A DNA stretch of 64,000 nucleotides from Favolaschia claudopus. Its lineage: Eukaryota > Basidiomycota > Agaricomycetes > Agaricales > Mycenaceae. This document shows, one piece after another, positions 24,130 through 35,432 of this stretch. Both the position numbers and the translations under genes were made by a program. Where the stretch lies: positions 62,001 to 126,000 of the forward strand of contig JAWWNJ010000057.1 of the NCBI GenBank assembly GCA_037176885.1, written 5' to 3'. The notes under the pieces were generated by a model, which worked only from the letters and a program-made list of their open reading frames with translations, searched no databases and was not told where the DNA came from. Within the stretch, counting starts at the first letter, position 1. Every line of letters starts with the position of its first letter.

Positions 24130-26247
24130 GAGCTGCAAGAACAAGAAATGTGTATAGGGAGGGATGGCGGGAGAATTTTTAAAGAAAATTTTCGCCTTAC
24201 ACTACACCTTCAAGACTCGTCCATTCCATCTCCGGATACTGCTGTGCAATCACTGCGTCTCCATATCCCATCCATCTCAATTCCGCTACGCTCCACCTCC
24301 GAGGATGTCCATTCCAGCTTCGTATACTGCTTCACATCACCTATGCCTCCATGCCCAAGCCTTTACAGCTCCACTCCAGGCTCCGGTCGCTTCGCTCCCA
24401 GTACGTGGTACCATACTCAAGCCTTCCTCCCTTGCTCCGAAGTCGCCAAGCTGCCTGCCTTCCCTACCTACCCCTATTGCCCCCCACGAAAGTGGCCGGT
24501 TGTAACGGTCGAGTGAGAGCGGGTAGTTTCGGAAAACACTCGAGTCGAATCTAGCCCCCCAGTCTATATCAGACATTGGCGTGGGCTGCGGTGGGTGAAA
24601 GCGCAATGTAAACTGAGTGAAGTTTGGGCCAAAAAGAGAAAGGGGTGGGATTAAGCGGATATGGTGATCAAGGGCACTTGAGAAAGAGTTTCCTTAAAAC
24701 TATTGAAGGTTAATGCCAGAGCCCAGGGACACAGAAGTGGTGGGCTTGGCAGGAAGTCGAGGCCTGGGTGAGGGATCCGAACGCGTCAAACGCGCTGAGG
24801 ATCGACGAGAAGAGTGCCTAAGGGAGATGGGAGAAGCGGATGGTTAGCGATGGGCGCCCGAGCGTCACACGGCTCTCATCTTTCCCACTTGTTCTCCTCG
24901 TTTTCTAACCGCTTCCCCTTGTGCCGTCTCCCCGCCGATTCCTCAAAACTCTCGGCAACCACGATCTTCCCGAGGCGGAGTTATGGCCGAAACTCGATGA
25001 TGAGTCCTCAAGAAAGTTCTAGAGGGCTTCGCGTCCCAAGAGGTGAATATTTTTGGGTTGCCGACAGGTTGAAATGTGATGAGACGCGTCGAGGCGTCAC
25101 GTCAAGAGTCAAGCGCCGACAGATGATGTGGTGGTTTTGAAGCGCTTAACTGAAGTCGTAGAGGCTGGGCAGAAGCCTAAAGAGTCGCCAGGAGTCAGAC
25201 GGCGTGTCAGAACGAACACATCGAGGGTCCAGGGAAGGCGACTGGAAGAAATTCGTTTTGCAGCGGCGCGTTGAATCGCGAGGGAAAAAGTTGAGAGGAG
25301 AGCCTTAGATTGCAGGGACTTGAAGCCGGGCGGACAGCCTGCAACCGGCCAACCAGAGCTTGACGGCGAAGTCGTTAACTCAACAAAACGCGTCGCGAAT
25401 AGAGGAGTCAGAGATGAATCAAGAATTGAACCCCCTTGAAGGATGAGGGTCGTAAGCGTAGCCCCAGAATCCCTTCAACTACCAGTCTCTGCCTCCTTCC
25501 AAGTCCAGCAATGGCTTTGTGAAAACACGTCCACCGTAGTCGCGGAAAGAGAAAGGGAACGCCCGGAGGTTGCGAGGAAAGCAGGTAAGAAATATCATAT
25601 TCCGACGACAGCGATAATGTAAGCTGAGGGTCAAGGAGTCTGAACGCGTCAAACGCGTTAAGACTCGACGAGGAAGGCGCCAGAGTAGTCCAGGACAAGG
25701 AGCGGATAATTTGTGACGTGTGACTGATTGTCACCCACCTTCTCTTCTCCTGCTTTCTACGTCGTCAATGCTCCACCTCACTGTCACCGCAGACTGTCCT
25801 CAAGACTTCGACACTGCTGGATGTTTCAACATCTGGTAGATTTTCACTGTGTCTCTGGTCCCGACTTAGTCCTGGCGAACGTCTCGACATCCACCAAGCC
25901 TTGGCGACTTCTTTGGCGACATTTTCGACCCAAAACGCTGCGAGAAGGAGATGAAAAGGCGGTATGAGCTTAAGTAGGTGCGTGTTTTTGCTTTTTGTTA
26001 GGTTGAATTCCAGCTGAGATGCGGGGATTTCGAAAAGAATCCACAAAGAAATCAAAGAAAAATGAAGAAAATTTTTGTAACCGGGTATCGGGGGCCTCAA
26101 AACGCTCGCGCACAAGTCGTTTCGAGGTTCGTGTTGTCGTGACGAAGAGTTGACCGGGTGGAGAGGCTCAGGTGAGTTCTCATTCCACATACTGATTTGA
26201 GGCTAACGAAAGTTAGCTGCGATTCTCGCGCGCCCGCGCCTGTGTCG
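24130..26247 (-). other. Element D interior downstream of its large frame
   Basis: No recognisable domain. It contains a repeated block: gcgtcaaacgcgctgaggat at 24784 and the related gcgtcaaacgcgttaagact at about 25646, with similar flanks (gacgag). On the minus strand both encode an AFDAF word in unrelated short frames (25734-25408 is one). This may be decayed coding sequence, or further exons of the large frame. Confidence 0.45.
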
Positions 26248-29200
26248 TCAAGCGGCGACGCAGGTGCCAATTCCTTCTCGCTCCGATACCAGGCACGGTG
26301 CGCAGCTCTCGCGTCGATTACGCGCGAGAGTTGCGCTTCGCTTCACGCCATCCCGTTTCCTCCACACCATATCGCTAACTTCAAAATTCGCTATCGAAAA
26401 CGCAGCCGCTGGCGGAATTCTCGGCATTATATCTCGAAGCCCCCCACCCTCGACGACGCTCGCATTTGCGGGTGACGGAGACGGGGGCTTGTATAGCCCC
26501 GAATCAGTCGTCGGTTTGACGTCGACATGCTCGGCTTGAGGAAGAGAAGGAGTTTCTCCTTCATTCAGGTCCTTGCTCGACCTCATCTCGTCCCACACCT
26601 CTGCTGCGTAAGGTAAAGCGATCGCGCCCGTCTCGTTTTGATCAGTGCTTGCAAGTGCGGACGTTGAAGGCAGAAGAGCGCAAGCAAATTCACTGGAATA
26701 GTCGTGAATAGAGCCAACGCCGTTTGCGGGGTAAGCTCGTTCTTCCTTTCGATCTGGATAACCCTGAGTCCATCCATTTAGTTGATCAATCCGCCGCTCC
26801 ATCTCCAAGGTCATTTGCTTGACCGCGACCTGAGACGGAGGGGGCGATACGGAGAGCGGAGAAAGGGAGTACTTAGTGAGTGAATTCCTAATCTTCTCCT
26901 TCCGCTGCGTTGTTGGTATCATCGTGGAACTCCGTTCCACTCGCGCGATCCAAGTTAGGTCGATGGCGGCTTGGTGACGCCGCGAAAACGGATCGTCACT
27001 GCGACTCCTCGACTTGATCATGTTGTCAGGCATAGAGTGGGAGTTGGGGAGTCGTGAGGAGACCAGAACCGACACATTCAAGGTGAGTGAGGGGGAGAGC
27101 GACGGAAACTTCTGGACCCAGGTGAGTATTCCGTCTGGCTTGATTCTGTCGTTCTCCGCTGTAGCGTGCTGTCTACCGACCAGTTCCGCCAGGTGAATGT
27201 GTGACGAAGCTACCCACGTCGTCTGAAGCCCCCCACCCTTGACGGCGTTCGCTGTTGCGGGCATCAGATGCGGGGACTTAGATGACGGTGGGACGCAAGC
27301 TGCTGGGAAATTCTCCTTGATGTATACGTCTACCCTCGACGCTTTGCCTCCCTCGTTTGAAATCGGCACATCCACTGAGCGGTTTGCGAGAGCAACCTGA
27401 AAGCCTGTCGCAAGTCCTTGAGAACGGAGCGTGTGTGAAGTAGTGGTGAGCATTGTTTCCTTCGTTCTGGCATCGAGATTATTTGAAGAACATCTTCGTC
27501 TCATCTCTTCCGCTTCTGTCGTACTATCAAGGTGAGCGTCACTGTCCATTCGACTTGGATTTTGCTGATACAATTCTCTCAGGCATTCTATTCGCTCCTT
27601 ATCCTTGCTTACGACTTGGGGCGCGGGAAGCGAGGGTGCTGACGACGCATCTGACGCCAATCGAAGGCCATTGAGGCTATTACCACAAGCGCCGGAAATC
27701 GTGAGCGGGGACGGTCGCAAAGCAACCCATCGGTCAACCTCGGCCCCGATGACGCCAGGAGGGCTGAAACTCGAGAGGGTCGAGGGATTTCGTGTGGTGA
27801 ATGCGAGCAGATCTTTGCCTGCTGCAGCTTTCTTGTTTTCGTCGCTGCGTCGTTCTTGTTTATCTTTACTAACACTTCGCTGATGAGGTCTTAATAAGCT
27901 CTCGTCGGTACTCGCCACCTCAACTACGACTCCGTCCAAGACACTCGAAGGAGCAAGCGCGGAGAACGTTGACGGAGTCGTCACGGTAAGCGAGAACGAC
28001 GCAGACTTAGTTGATAACACATCCTTACTCTCTTCCAGGTGTTCGCTTCCGCTTGGGCCACAGGCTAACGACACCTCTACATCCAAATCTCTATTTCTTT
28101 TCCGGCTGTCAGCGTGAGCTGTGGTGTCTGCTGAATCATCTGTGGCACGAGAATTCTTCTTGATAGAGGTGCTGCTTGAAAGCAAGGTTGTTTCCATATT
28201 CTGGGTGAGTCGTTTGCCCGCGTTCGCAACGATATGTTGCTGATAGAAGACGTGTCCCCCAAGCTCGACCGTACATCGTGTAGACACAGAAGAGGGAGCG
28301 GGGGACAGGGAATCTTGGCGCGGAGACGCGGGAGGAGTCGAAGACGTGACGGGTGCGATGAAATGAGAAGATGTTGTCGTCCCAATCGTATCCATAAGTT
28401 TCTGCTGATTTTTGTCTTTCGGGCTAGCTAAGCATACCGCTTCCAAGTGTATTTTGTCGGTTGGGGATATGTATCCCCTTAGGCCCTCAGATTCGGCGTC
28501 ATCGTCTCGCCTCCGCCCCCCAAGCTCGACTACGACTCGGTCAACAACGCGAGGAGGAGCAGGGAGCAGAGCACAGATATGAGGTGCGAGTTTTTCTTTC
28601 ATGCAATTTTGGGCGATGAGCCGTTCCTTCGTGCTGCCGTCAATAAGCTGATGACAATACCCTCCTTCACCGTCAGCGGCAACCTTACGGCCTTGCTCGC
28701 GTTTGTTCATGCTCAACTCGACAATCTTCGCTGGGTCTCCTTCAAGAGCTGTGCCGGTGCCCGCGGAGGGGATTCGCTTTAGCGCGTCCAGGGCATAGAG
28801 CTCGTCAAGGTATCTCTTTAAAAACTCTCTTCCTAAAGACAATCGTCTTCGCAGAATCTCCCAGGCGGCTTTCAGCTGGCTCAGAGAACCACAGCTTTTC
28901 AGTATTGGCAGCAGACCGTGCTCTGGGTCGACATGAAAATGACGCTGTCTTCCCGGCACCAACGAAGCTGTGCTTCGTAAGAAATATTGCAACCTTCTCA
29001 CCACCCCTTCTACTTGACTGTAAAATGCTGCAGCCAATGCAAACCGTCCCATGCCAGAAGGACATCTAGTTCCGCGATCCACAATCTGGCTCGCCTCCAG
29101 TTCTATATGGTGCGACAAGAAATAAGCTGCTTGATCCGTTGTTTCGTCGGAATCCTCCAAATTCAGCGCATTTCTTTGAAATTCTTCCAACAATCTTCCT

Positions 29201-29352
29201 ATCCTGACCCACTCCTGATTCTCCCTCACTCCTCCATGACCACATAGTGCAGGCTCAAGAGAGCTAGGACGACTGGCCTTTTCTCCTCCTGTCGGCGATT
29301 CTTCGGCCGACTCGGTCCGGCCTGCCACGAGGTCGCCGCATGGCGAATGCAT
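26248..29352 (-). CDS. Element D 1,034-residue protein of unknown function
   Basis: Starts MHSPCGDLVAG, about 180 bp after the primer-binding site, where gag normally lies. The first ~230 residues look folded, with helical Leu/Arg-rich segments such as LKAAWEILRRRLSLGREFLK. The rest is Ser/Thr/Pro-rich and probably disordered. I see no zinc knuckle, protease Asp motif, RT or integrase motif, signal peptide or membrane segment. A degenerate motif recurs: RVVVELGGRR, CTVELGGHV, VVVEVAST, AVKGGGLQT and SVVEGGGLRD, each preceded by a Pro/Ala/Ser stretch, and the underlying DNA at 26438-26470 and 27226-27260 is clearly similar. It could be a divergent Gag, a captured gene, or a repeat-built protein. 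No function is proposed. Confidence 0.6.
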   Translation of the reverse strand: MHSPCGDLVAGRTESAEESPTGGEKASRPSSLEPALCGHGGVRENQEWVRIGRLLEEFQRNALNLEDSDETTDQAAYFLSHHIELEASQIVDRGTRCPSGMGRFALAAAFYSQVEGVVRRLQYFLRSTASLVPGRQRHFHVDPEHGLLPILKSCGSLSQLKAAWEILRRRLSLGREFLKRYLDELYALDALKRIPSAGTGTALEGDPAKIVELSMNKREQGRKVAADGEGGYCHQLIDGSTKERLIAQNCMKEKLAPHICALLPAPPRVVDRVVVELGGRRRDDDAESEGLRGYISPTDKIHLEAVCLASPKDKNQQKLMDTIGTTTSSHFIAPVTSSTPPASPRQDSLSPAPSSVSTRCTVELGGHVFYQQHIVANAGKRLTQNMETTLLSSSTSIKKNSRATDDSADTTAHADSRKRNRDLDVEVSLACGPSGSEHLEESKDVLSTKSASFSLTVTTPSTFSALAPSSVLDGVVVEVASTDESLLRPHQRSVSKDKQERRSDENKKAAAGKDLLAFTTRNPSTLSSFSPPGVIGAEVDRWVALRPSPLTISGACGNSLNGLRLASDASSAPSLPAPQVVSKDKERIECLRELYQQNPSRMDSDAHLDSTTEAEEMRRRCSSNNLDARTKETMLTTTSHTLRSQGLATGFQVALANRSVDVPISNEGGKASRVDVYIKENFPAACVPPSSKSPHLMPATANAVKGGGLQTTWVASSHIHLAELVGRQHATAENDRIKPDGILTWVQKFPSLSPSLTLNVSVLVSSRLPNSHSMPDNMIKSRSRSDDPFSRRHQAAIDLTWIARVERSSTMIPTTQRKEKIRNSLTKYSLSPLSVSPPPSQVAVKQMTLEMERRIDQLNGWTQGYPDRKEERAYPANGVGSIHDYSSEFACALLPSTSALASTDQNETGAIALPYAAEVWDEMRSSKDLNEGETPSLPQAEHVDVKPTTDSGLYKPPSPSPANASVVEGGGLRDIMPRIPPAAAFSIANFEVSDMVWRKRDGVKRSATLARNRRESCAPCLVSEREGIGTCVAA

Positions 29353-29515
29353 GTTCTTGAAGGGAAAGATTGTCGTGCTCGACGACGAGTCCTTCCCCCA
29401 CCACAGGATATATGGGAGAAATGAGAGGATAGAGAGGATGGGGTTGAGATGGATTGGAATGGGTTGAATGGAATGGAATGGTAGATGTGAGTTTTCTCGC
29501 CGGCCAACGTATCCG

Positions 29516-29532
29516 CGTTCCCAATGTGTCCA
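29516..29532 (-). other. Candidate primer-binding site of element D
   Basis: Four bases after the right LTR (read on the minus strand) the sequence is TGGACACATTGGGAACG. It begins with the TGG that pairs with a tRNA CCA end. I cannot name the tRNA. Confidence 0.55.
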
Positions 29533-29536
29533 CCTT

Positions 29537-29904
29537 TGTAGGACCCGTTTGGGCTACAAAATTCAAGGGAGCGCGGAGGGAGCAACTGGCGAGCGAGTAG
29601 CAGTAATTGTAGTAGACGGCGTCCGAATGGTGTGTGCGAGGAGAGCTTAGCACTTCAGATATCTGTAGGCTAGCTCTCCAGCCCCAGCAGATATCTGTCT
29701 GGGAAGCACTCCGAGCTGTGGAATTTCAGTAAGCTCAGACTATTACTCACCAAACCCTTGACCTCCAGTCCTAAATGCTTGATAACACTTTTGGACACTG
29801 AGGTACGATGTGGTTTGTGGTAAGATAAGATGATATTCCCACGTCGTTAATTACATGAGAATTGTAGCTAAAGAGTATTCAATATATAAATGTGACCCGT
29901 TACA
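29537..29904 (-). repeat. Element D right (5') LTR
   Basis: The second 368 bp copy. In element orientation it is the upstream LTR that should drive transcription towards the large frame. Confidence 0.95.
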
Positions 29905-31097
29905 CTAAGATATAAACCTCTAACTAGTGCTAAATACGATTGAGTGCCAGATAGAATCAAGTCCTCTCTTGACTAAAAGCCAAACGAGTGCTCAAGTCCA
30001 ATATTTAGCTGATACAACACAGCTAGGCCAAGTCCAATTCCAAGTCCAATTCCAAGTCCAACAAAAGCTGATACCACACAGCTAACACAGAGTTCACACA
30101 ATATCCAAGTCCAATACCGCTGATACCACACAGACGGCCTTAAAGTCCAAATTCACACTAAGAGTGGGCGCGAGTAGATTGAGAAACTTGTACAAAACGC
30201 TAAACAGAGCTCCTGGTATAGAGTTGATATAGGATGTCAAGCCCTAGATCTCTGCCTTTATTCGGGACTTTAGCCAGTTAAACCGACACGCCCTAGCTAG
30301 GTCAGGAATCCAGTACTGAACACCTTCTACCACTGGCCTTATATACTGTACATTCTAGCTTACTATTTACTGATTACTGTGCGACTGTCCATGGTCTATT
30401 TAATACATTGTCCAATAGGCATCCAGATAATTTATGATCCTTTCCTTCATCCCTGGTTTCCGATCGTTTCACAACCACGATCAAATACGTCCACTCTCCA
30501 AGAGGTTCCTTAGTTATGGGCTCCTTGCTTAAGCCTTTGCCTGGCTTTGTGCAGAAACAGAAAGCTGAGTATCCAACGGTCATTTAGATACCCATACTTC
30601 CTATGTTCAGGCCAAGGACGGGATCCCGAACGCTATCTAGAGTCCGGCTTGTGTTCCCCGTGATAGGTTTAGTGATCCCTTGATGCGTCTAAGTGACAAT
30701 GACTGTTCCGTAAATGCCTCGGAGTGATGCCTTAGCCAGCCGTCCTGATCATGGTGTTTTAGCTGATCAGTTGGTTAGCCAGGCAGCCCGCTCGTCTAGC
30801 CAGAGTATGTAACAGGTGGGACGGTCATTTGTTAAGTCCCCTTTTGTGGTATTCAGACACCTCGTGGACCCAAGAGGCTTTATACTCTTAGCGGAGCCCA
30901 AATACCTTTACTTGAGGTACGTCGCTCGGTCTGGTGATTTCCTTACGATACGTCCAGGTATTGCCTTGACTTGGCCGTGTCTTGGTTAGCAATCCAGGAC
31001 TGATCCTAACCCTCTTGAGCCTAATAGGTAGGTACTTAGCTAGCAAAACGCGCAAATTCCTGCACATTCCACTACTAGCCTAATAGCCTGCTTATCA
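29905..31097 (-). repeat. Element B left (3') LTR, inner part
   Basis: Collinear without gaps with 47580-48772. Together with 23552-23746 it makes the 1,383 bp LTR. Tandem caagtccaattc words (30030-30062) and three copies of a ctgatac.acacag word (30010-30135) lie inside. It ends CTTATCA. A 69-codon frame (30583-30374, minus) is present in both LTR copies. Confidence 0.93.
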
Positions 31098-31110
31098 TCT
31101 CCCCCATTCT
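31098..31110 (-). other. Polypurine tract of element B
   Basis: On the minus strand the 13 bases before the left LTR read AGAATGGGGGAGA, purine except for one T. It adjoins the LTR with no gap and fixes this LTR as the 3' one. Confidence 0.8.
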
Positions 31111-31727
31111 TTGCTCTTGACCGTCCCCGGTCAACTCTTCTTTCCTATCTAGACCAGGCTAAGGCTTGTCTTTAAGCCCCACCACTCAAGATCTACTCAA
31201 ACTACTTAACCAGCCTTGTCCCGGTTTAGCTAGCGCTCGTCATGATTTGGCCAGGATTCTAAGTCCTGAATCCGACTTAAGCGTTTTTGCCTCCGGCCAG
31301 CCAGTTACGTAATTTACGTCATCTCTTTAATTGATCCATCAATCCTCGACTGATTCTTTGTTTCCGCGGGAGCAACTGATCCAAAGGTTCGTCCCCTGTC
31401 TGGGATACGTTCCTTTGCTCAATACCTCCCTGTTGATACCCAACAAGCCTCATTTTCCTCTTTTTATTACCCGGTAAGAGCTCTTTTCTTGAAAACTTTC
31501 CCTGAATCTGAACTTTATCAGCCATTCTCGATTCGGTAAGTTCTCATTAGAGCCTCTATTGATGGAATCGCCCACTTATAGCGCTTCTTTTCAATAGAGT
31601 CTCAAACTCTATCCCAGTGCTTCCAAATTTCCAAGTCCTTCTACAGAAGAAGCTGCGTCCGCAGCTATCTTAAATAGAGGGACTTAGGAAAATTTTCCTC
31701 ATTCCTTTCTCCCATCTTCCACCCATA
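31111..31727. other. Spacer between B's 3' LTR and its first cargo gene
   Basis: Probably the promoter and leader of the first cargo gene on the plus strand. A 68-codon minus-strand frame (31525-31319) is rich in Lys/Arg/Gln but resembles nothing I know. Words such as ttagcta recur here and in the other cargo spacers and introns. Confidence 0.45.
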
Positions 31728-34006
31728 ATGTCTGCTCGTCGCGCCGGCAAAGCTACTCCCCGCCCCACGACTCCCGAAATCGACGCCTCTCTTATCTACT
31801 GGGCCGCCTTCAACCACCCTTGCACTCGTCCGCTCAACAAAATCCTCTTGGCCGCTTCCGAACCCATCGAGAAGGAGGTCGCCTACGTCGCTTTTGGTCA
31901 GGCTCTCCCCGCAATCGAGCACGCGTTCGACGAGCAGCTTTGGGAGTCTCAACCGGAGGAGTGCCACGCCTGGAATGGCATGATGGCTAACCTCCTCGAG
32001 TTCCTGGACGTCGTCCCGAATTTCTGGGCTTCCATTGTGCAGTCTCCTCCTGAGGATCCCGGCGAGGTACGTCTCCCTTTTCCTCTTCTTAGTTTCCTTT
32101 TCTAATCCTCTTTTAGTATCCTGATCTTCCTGACAACTTCAAGATCCCTTTCGCCGCCGCGCCGGACCTCGACTTCACTCCGTACGACTGGTCGATCCCT
32201 CCCTTCTACTCGCTCGTCAAGCAGGAGGTCGTCAAGACTTCGCCGTACGCCAAACTCGAGATCCCACCGTACGAGCCGCCCGTTCCCATCAAGCGTCGGT
32301 CTCTCTTCAAGGAGCCCTCGTCTACCGACGCGAAGGGTTCCAAGAAGCCGGATGCTCAGTCCGCGTCTGCGTCGTCGTCCCCGGTGAGGCCGCGCCCCAT
32401 GTTTATGGTGAAGACGGAAGTTCAGCAAGCTCGCGGGCCTCCTGGCCGCCGTGTTTTCGATGGGGTTGAAATCCCCAATACTCGTTCGTCGTAAGACTTC
32501 GTCTCTTTAAATCTCCCAACTTTCTTTTAAACTAACGTTTCCTTTTATTAGTTCTGCCCAGTCTGGCAACAATCGTAAACGCAAGTTCGGGGAAAGTGGG
32601 GACGTCGAGATGGTTAAGTCAAAAGACCAAGAGTCCGTTCAGGTAAATTTCTTTTTAACCTAGACGGCCTGCCCCTTTTATTTGGCTAACCCTTTCGTCC
32701 CTTAGGCTGATAGCGATGGCGAGGACGAGGTTGTTCCCACCGCGCCCGTCGTGGTCGTCGACGGCCGCCAGAACTTCGTTATTCCTCGTCGCGCCAAGCT
32801 CGGGTCCATCCACTACCCCAACGCCAAGACGACTATGCCGACCCAATCCGAGATTCAGGCCTTCGCTAAGCAGGTTGTCGATGTCTTCCAACACCGCCTT
32901 CTGAACTCGTCGGTCACAGGCTCAGGTAAGTCTCTTTTATTGTCGACCTAACCCCTTCTTGTACTGACTAAAGTTCAGAGGACTTCAACCCACTGCCCCC
33001 GTTCAACATCGTCACCCCCCTTAACCACCCGTTCCTCTACGGTGTGCGTTTCAAGGGCAAGACCCCACCGCGGTTTTACAACTATCTTCCGCCCGGGACG
33101 TTGACTAGGGTGTCCACGAAGCCTGAACTCGCTCCTCCGCCACCGCCCTTCGAGCACCTTCCCAAGTTCGATCCTGCGCCGATCATGGAGATGGAGTTCG
33201 GTAAAGCTAAGATCGTAAGTCCTGTTTAGCTTAAACGATCCTTTCTTTAACTAACCACTCTTTCGTTCTAGCCTGGCTGGATCTGTATCCAGTGCCTGGC
33301 GCTTAACCAGACTTGCATCCCAGCGGCCTTTGGTGCGAAGTGCAGCGCTTGCCACAAGAAGGGGTTCTCGTGTGAGTTTGAGAAGTGCGACGAGGAGTTG
33401 GTGGAGTTTTACCACCAACTTGGCCCTCGTTTCACTAAGTTTTCAAACTGTAAGTTCTTCCCCTTCTTTATTTGGTTTTAGCTAACGCTTGTTTCGTTTA
33501 GACACCGACCATCTTGGTGAAGTCTTGCTCTCTCGCTATCACCACTATGTCGATACCGCCAAGATTGCTCGCGCCGCCGCCAAGGATTTTGCCTCGACCT
33601 TCCGCCACTACCACGCGCACGCCGTCGACATCATCTCGGTCGTTGGCCTCGACAAATTCCTGTCGCGCTTCTCCGCCGTCGATGTCAGCCCGGCCGACCT
33701 CCGCGCCCACTTTGAACACATCGTCAAGCAGTTCAATGCGGCGTCGACTCCCAACTTGAAGGCGATCCACCCAGCGCCTAGGCCGTCGGAGGAAGAGCTC
33801 GCTATCAAGATTGACCGTGATGCGCTTGCCGCTGCCGCCGCTGCTGAGGGCGACGATGGGCAACCGGTAAGTCCCTCCCTTTATCCTTCCTCTATCCACT
33901 TTTGCTGATCATCTCCCCCTTTCTTTTGCTCTAGGCTACCTTGTCGACGATCGACGCGGAACCCAGCGGGACTGAGATGGCGGTGGATACGGTGGAGTCG
34001 GGATAG
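31728..34006 (+). CDS. Element B cargo gene 1: protein with a Zn2Cys6-like cluster
   Basis: Eight exons (31728-32066, 32117-32490, 32552-32642, 32706-32925, 32979-33214, 33272-33449, 33502-33866, 33935-34006) join in frame to 624 residues; all seven introns are GT-AG and end TAG or CAG. It starts MSARRAGKATPRP. A basic patch (NNRKRKFG, about residue 243) resembles a nuclear localisation signal. Exon 6 encodes CIQCLALNQTC and CSACHKKGFSC, a C-x2-C-x6-C-x8-C-x2-C-x6-C cluster matching the fungal binuclear zinc pattern, though it lacks the usual Lys/Arg-rich loop. An Ala-rich helix follows. A DNA-binding role is an inference from the cluster only. It runs opposite to gag-pol and is absent from ordinary gypsy elements. 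Confidence 0.8.
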
Positions 34007-34669
34007 CTCAAGGACTTTTGCCCGCTCGTCGATCCGTTTGGCTGCGCGCTTCTTACGCGCCGTTTTTCTTTTGTTTTCATAATGCACATCATCTACTATG
34101 TACTTGGACTAGGCCTCCATAGTTAGATTATCGGTAACCCTAGAACTAAAAAAATGTATCGTCTATAGGATACCCTCTCTTCAGAGGGTATCTATAAAAG
34201 CTTTTTGTATGCTGGTCTCCTCTTGTGTGAACAAGCCCTCTTGGACTTATTTCTTTTATAAGAAAGCCCCTCAGTACCATTTTCTTAGTTTTTCTGAACG
34301 CCAACTACTTGAGGGCCGGTCCCAATTTTACTTGGGAGACCTTATAAGTTGGCCATTCTGGTTTACCCAGAGTCCGTCTTGCCTGATAACAGTTGAATTC
34401 CTTTCGCTAGAGGCTGGTTAGCCTGTAAACAGGCTTGGTTAAGACCTCTTTATTTTAGCTAAAGATTTCACTCAATAGTCAAGAGTTCAAGCCGTTCCCT
34501 TCTGCATTGTGAACCACTAGGCACTTGCCCATCCTTCGTCTAAGTGATGTCATTTTGATTGACTTCCCGATTTAGTAGAATCAGACTGTCAACCTTAGCC
34601 GAAGTGATCGAGTTCCTAGTTTGGATGACCTTCACGTTAGCCTGGCTCATAGGGGTCCTAGGCTTAACT
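34007..34669. other. Spacer between cargo genes 1 and 2
   Basis: No supported coding sequence. A TATAAAA word at 34193-34199 lies too far from the gene 2 ATG to be its obvious TATA box but could serve a transcript with a long leader. Short frames here (for example 34209-34421) have no features. Confidence 0.45.
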
Positions 34670-35317
34670 ATGGCGGTCAATCCGCATCCAACTACTTTGA
34701 AGCCCTTGGGGGCTTATCTTTCGCTGGAGGAGGAGTTCACTTACTACTTTCTCGAGGATAAGAAGGTAGGCTCCCTCCGTTTTTGCCGTGTAGACATTAC
34801 TTAGCTAGCGCATTCCGTTTAGCCTGGGGCCGGAAGCTTATGCCAGTCTTGCAATGTCTTCGGGCTGACTTGCAAATTCAAGGCCTGGGGTAGAGGTTGC
34901 GAACGCTGTGAACTCCACCACCAGTCAGACTGCACTTATGCCCAGTGGCCTGCTTTCCTTGACTTCCGCAAGTCTGAATTATGGGAGAAGACGGGTTCGT
35001 CTTATCCCTTTTTATCGCCCTTAGCTAAGTTCTGATTTGTTTGTCCAGAGCTTCGCTATGGCGGAGACTACTTCCCAGAGTCCCACCTTGAGGCTTACTT
35101 CGAGCCTTTGTTTAAACGGAACGTGGCCGCTTACGAACGGAGGCTCGAGATAGCTCTTCTTAAGGTTAGGCAAGCGTCACCAGCGGAAGCTATGGAAGTG
35201 TATAGGGCGCACGAACGGGCTCACGGGGGCGGGACTTTCGGTGTCGCAGCTTGGCTGCGTTCAGACCCTGGCTTAACCATCCCAGTTATACGCCCGCGCC
35301 ATACTTTCGAGCGTTAA
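34670..35317 (+). CDS. Element B cargo gene 2: small Zn2Cys6-like protein
   Basis: Three exons (34670-34765, 34823-34994, 35049-35317) give 178 residues. Exon 1 ends in LSLEEEFTYYFLEDKK. Exon 2 opens with the cysteine cluster CQSCNVFGLTC / CERCELHHQSDC (x2, x6, x8, x2, x7). Exon 3 is helical and charged (FKRNVAAYERRLEIALLKVR) with no further motif. The exon layout and the LEEE...LED end of exon 1 are shared with cargo gene 3, so the two are probably duplicates. No function can be named beyond likely zinc binding. Confidence 0.78.
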
Positions 35318-35432
35318 GTTTATTGGGCCTTTATCTTAGCCAGACCTCCTGTTAGGGCCCGATTTGTATAAAGTCCAGTTTAGCTAGTCGATCTCGATAT
35401 ACCACTTCTTGTCTTCCACTCTCATCTTCGCT

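Larger units (their letters stand above)
23747..29904 (-). mobile_element. Element D: 6.2 kb non-autonomous LTR retrotransposon
   Basis: Two 368 bp LTRs (23747-24114 and 29537-29904) look identical by eye, begin TG and end CA, and are flanked by a perfect 5 bp duplication. On the minus strand a TGG-type primer-binding site follows the right LTR and a G-rich purine tract precedes the left one. The 5.4 kb interior has one 1,034-codon frame in the gag position but no protease, reverse transcriptase, RNase H or integrase that I can find on either strand. It therefore fits a large retrotransposon derivative mobilised by another element's proteins. Identical LTRs mean a very recent move. Confidence 0.92.

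Noticed and set aside
30374..30583. Calling the LTR 69-codon frame a gene
   Set aside because: No homology recognised, it lies upstream of the LTR TATA box, and it is identical in both LTRs simply because the LTRs are nearly identical.
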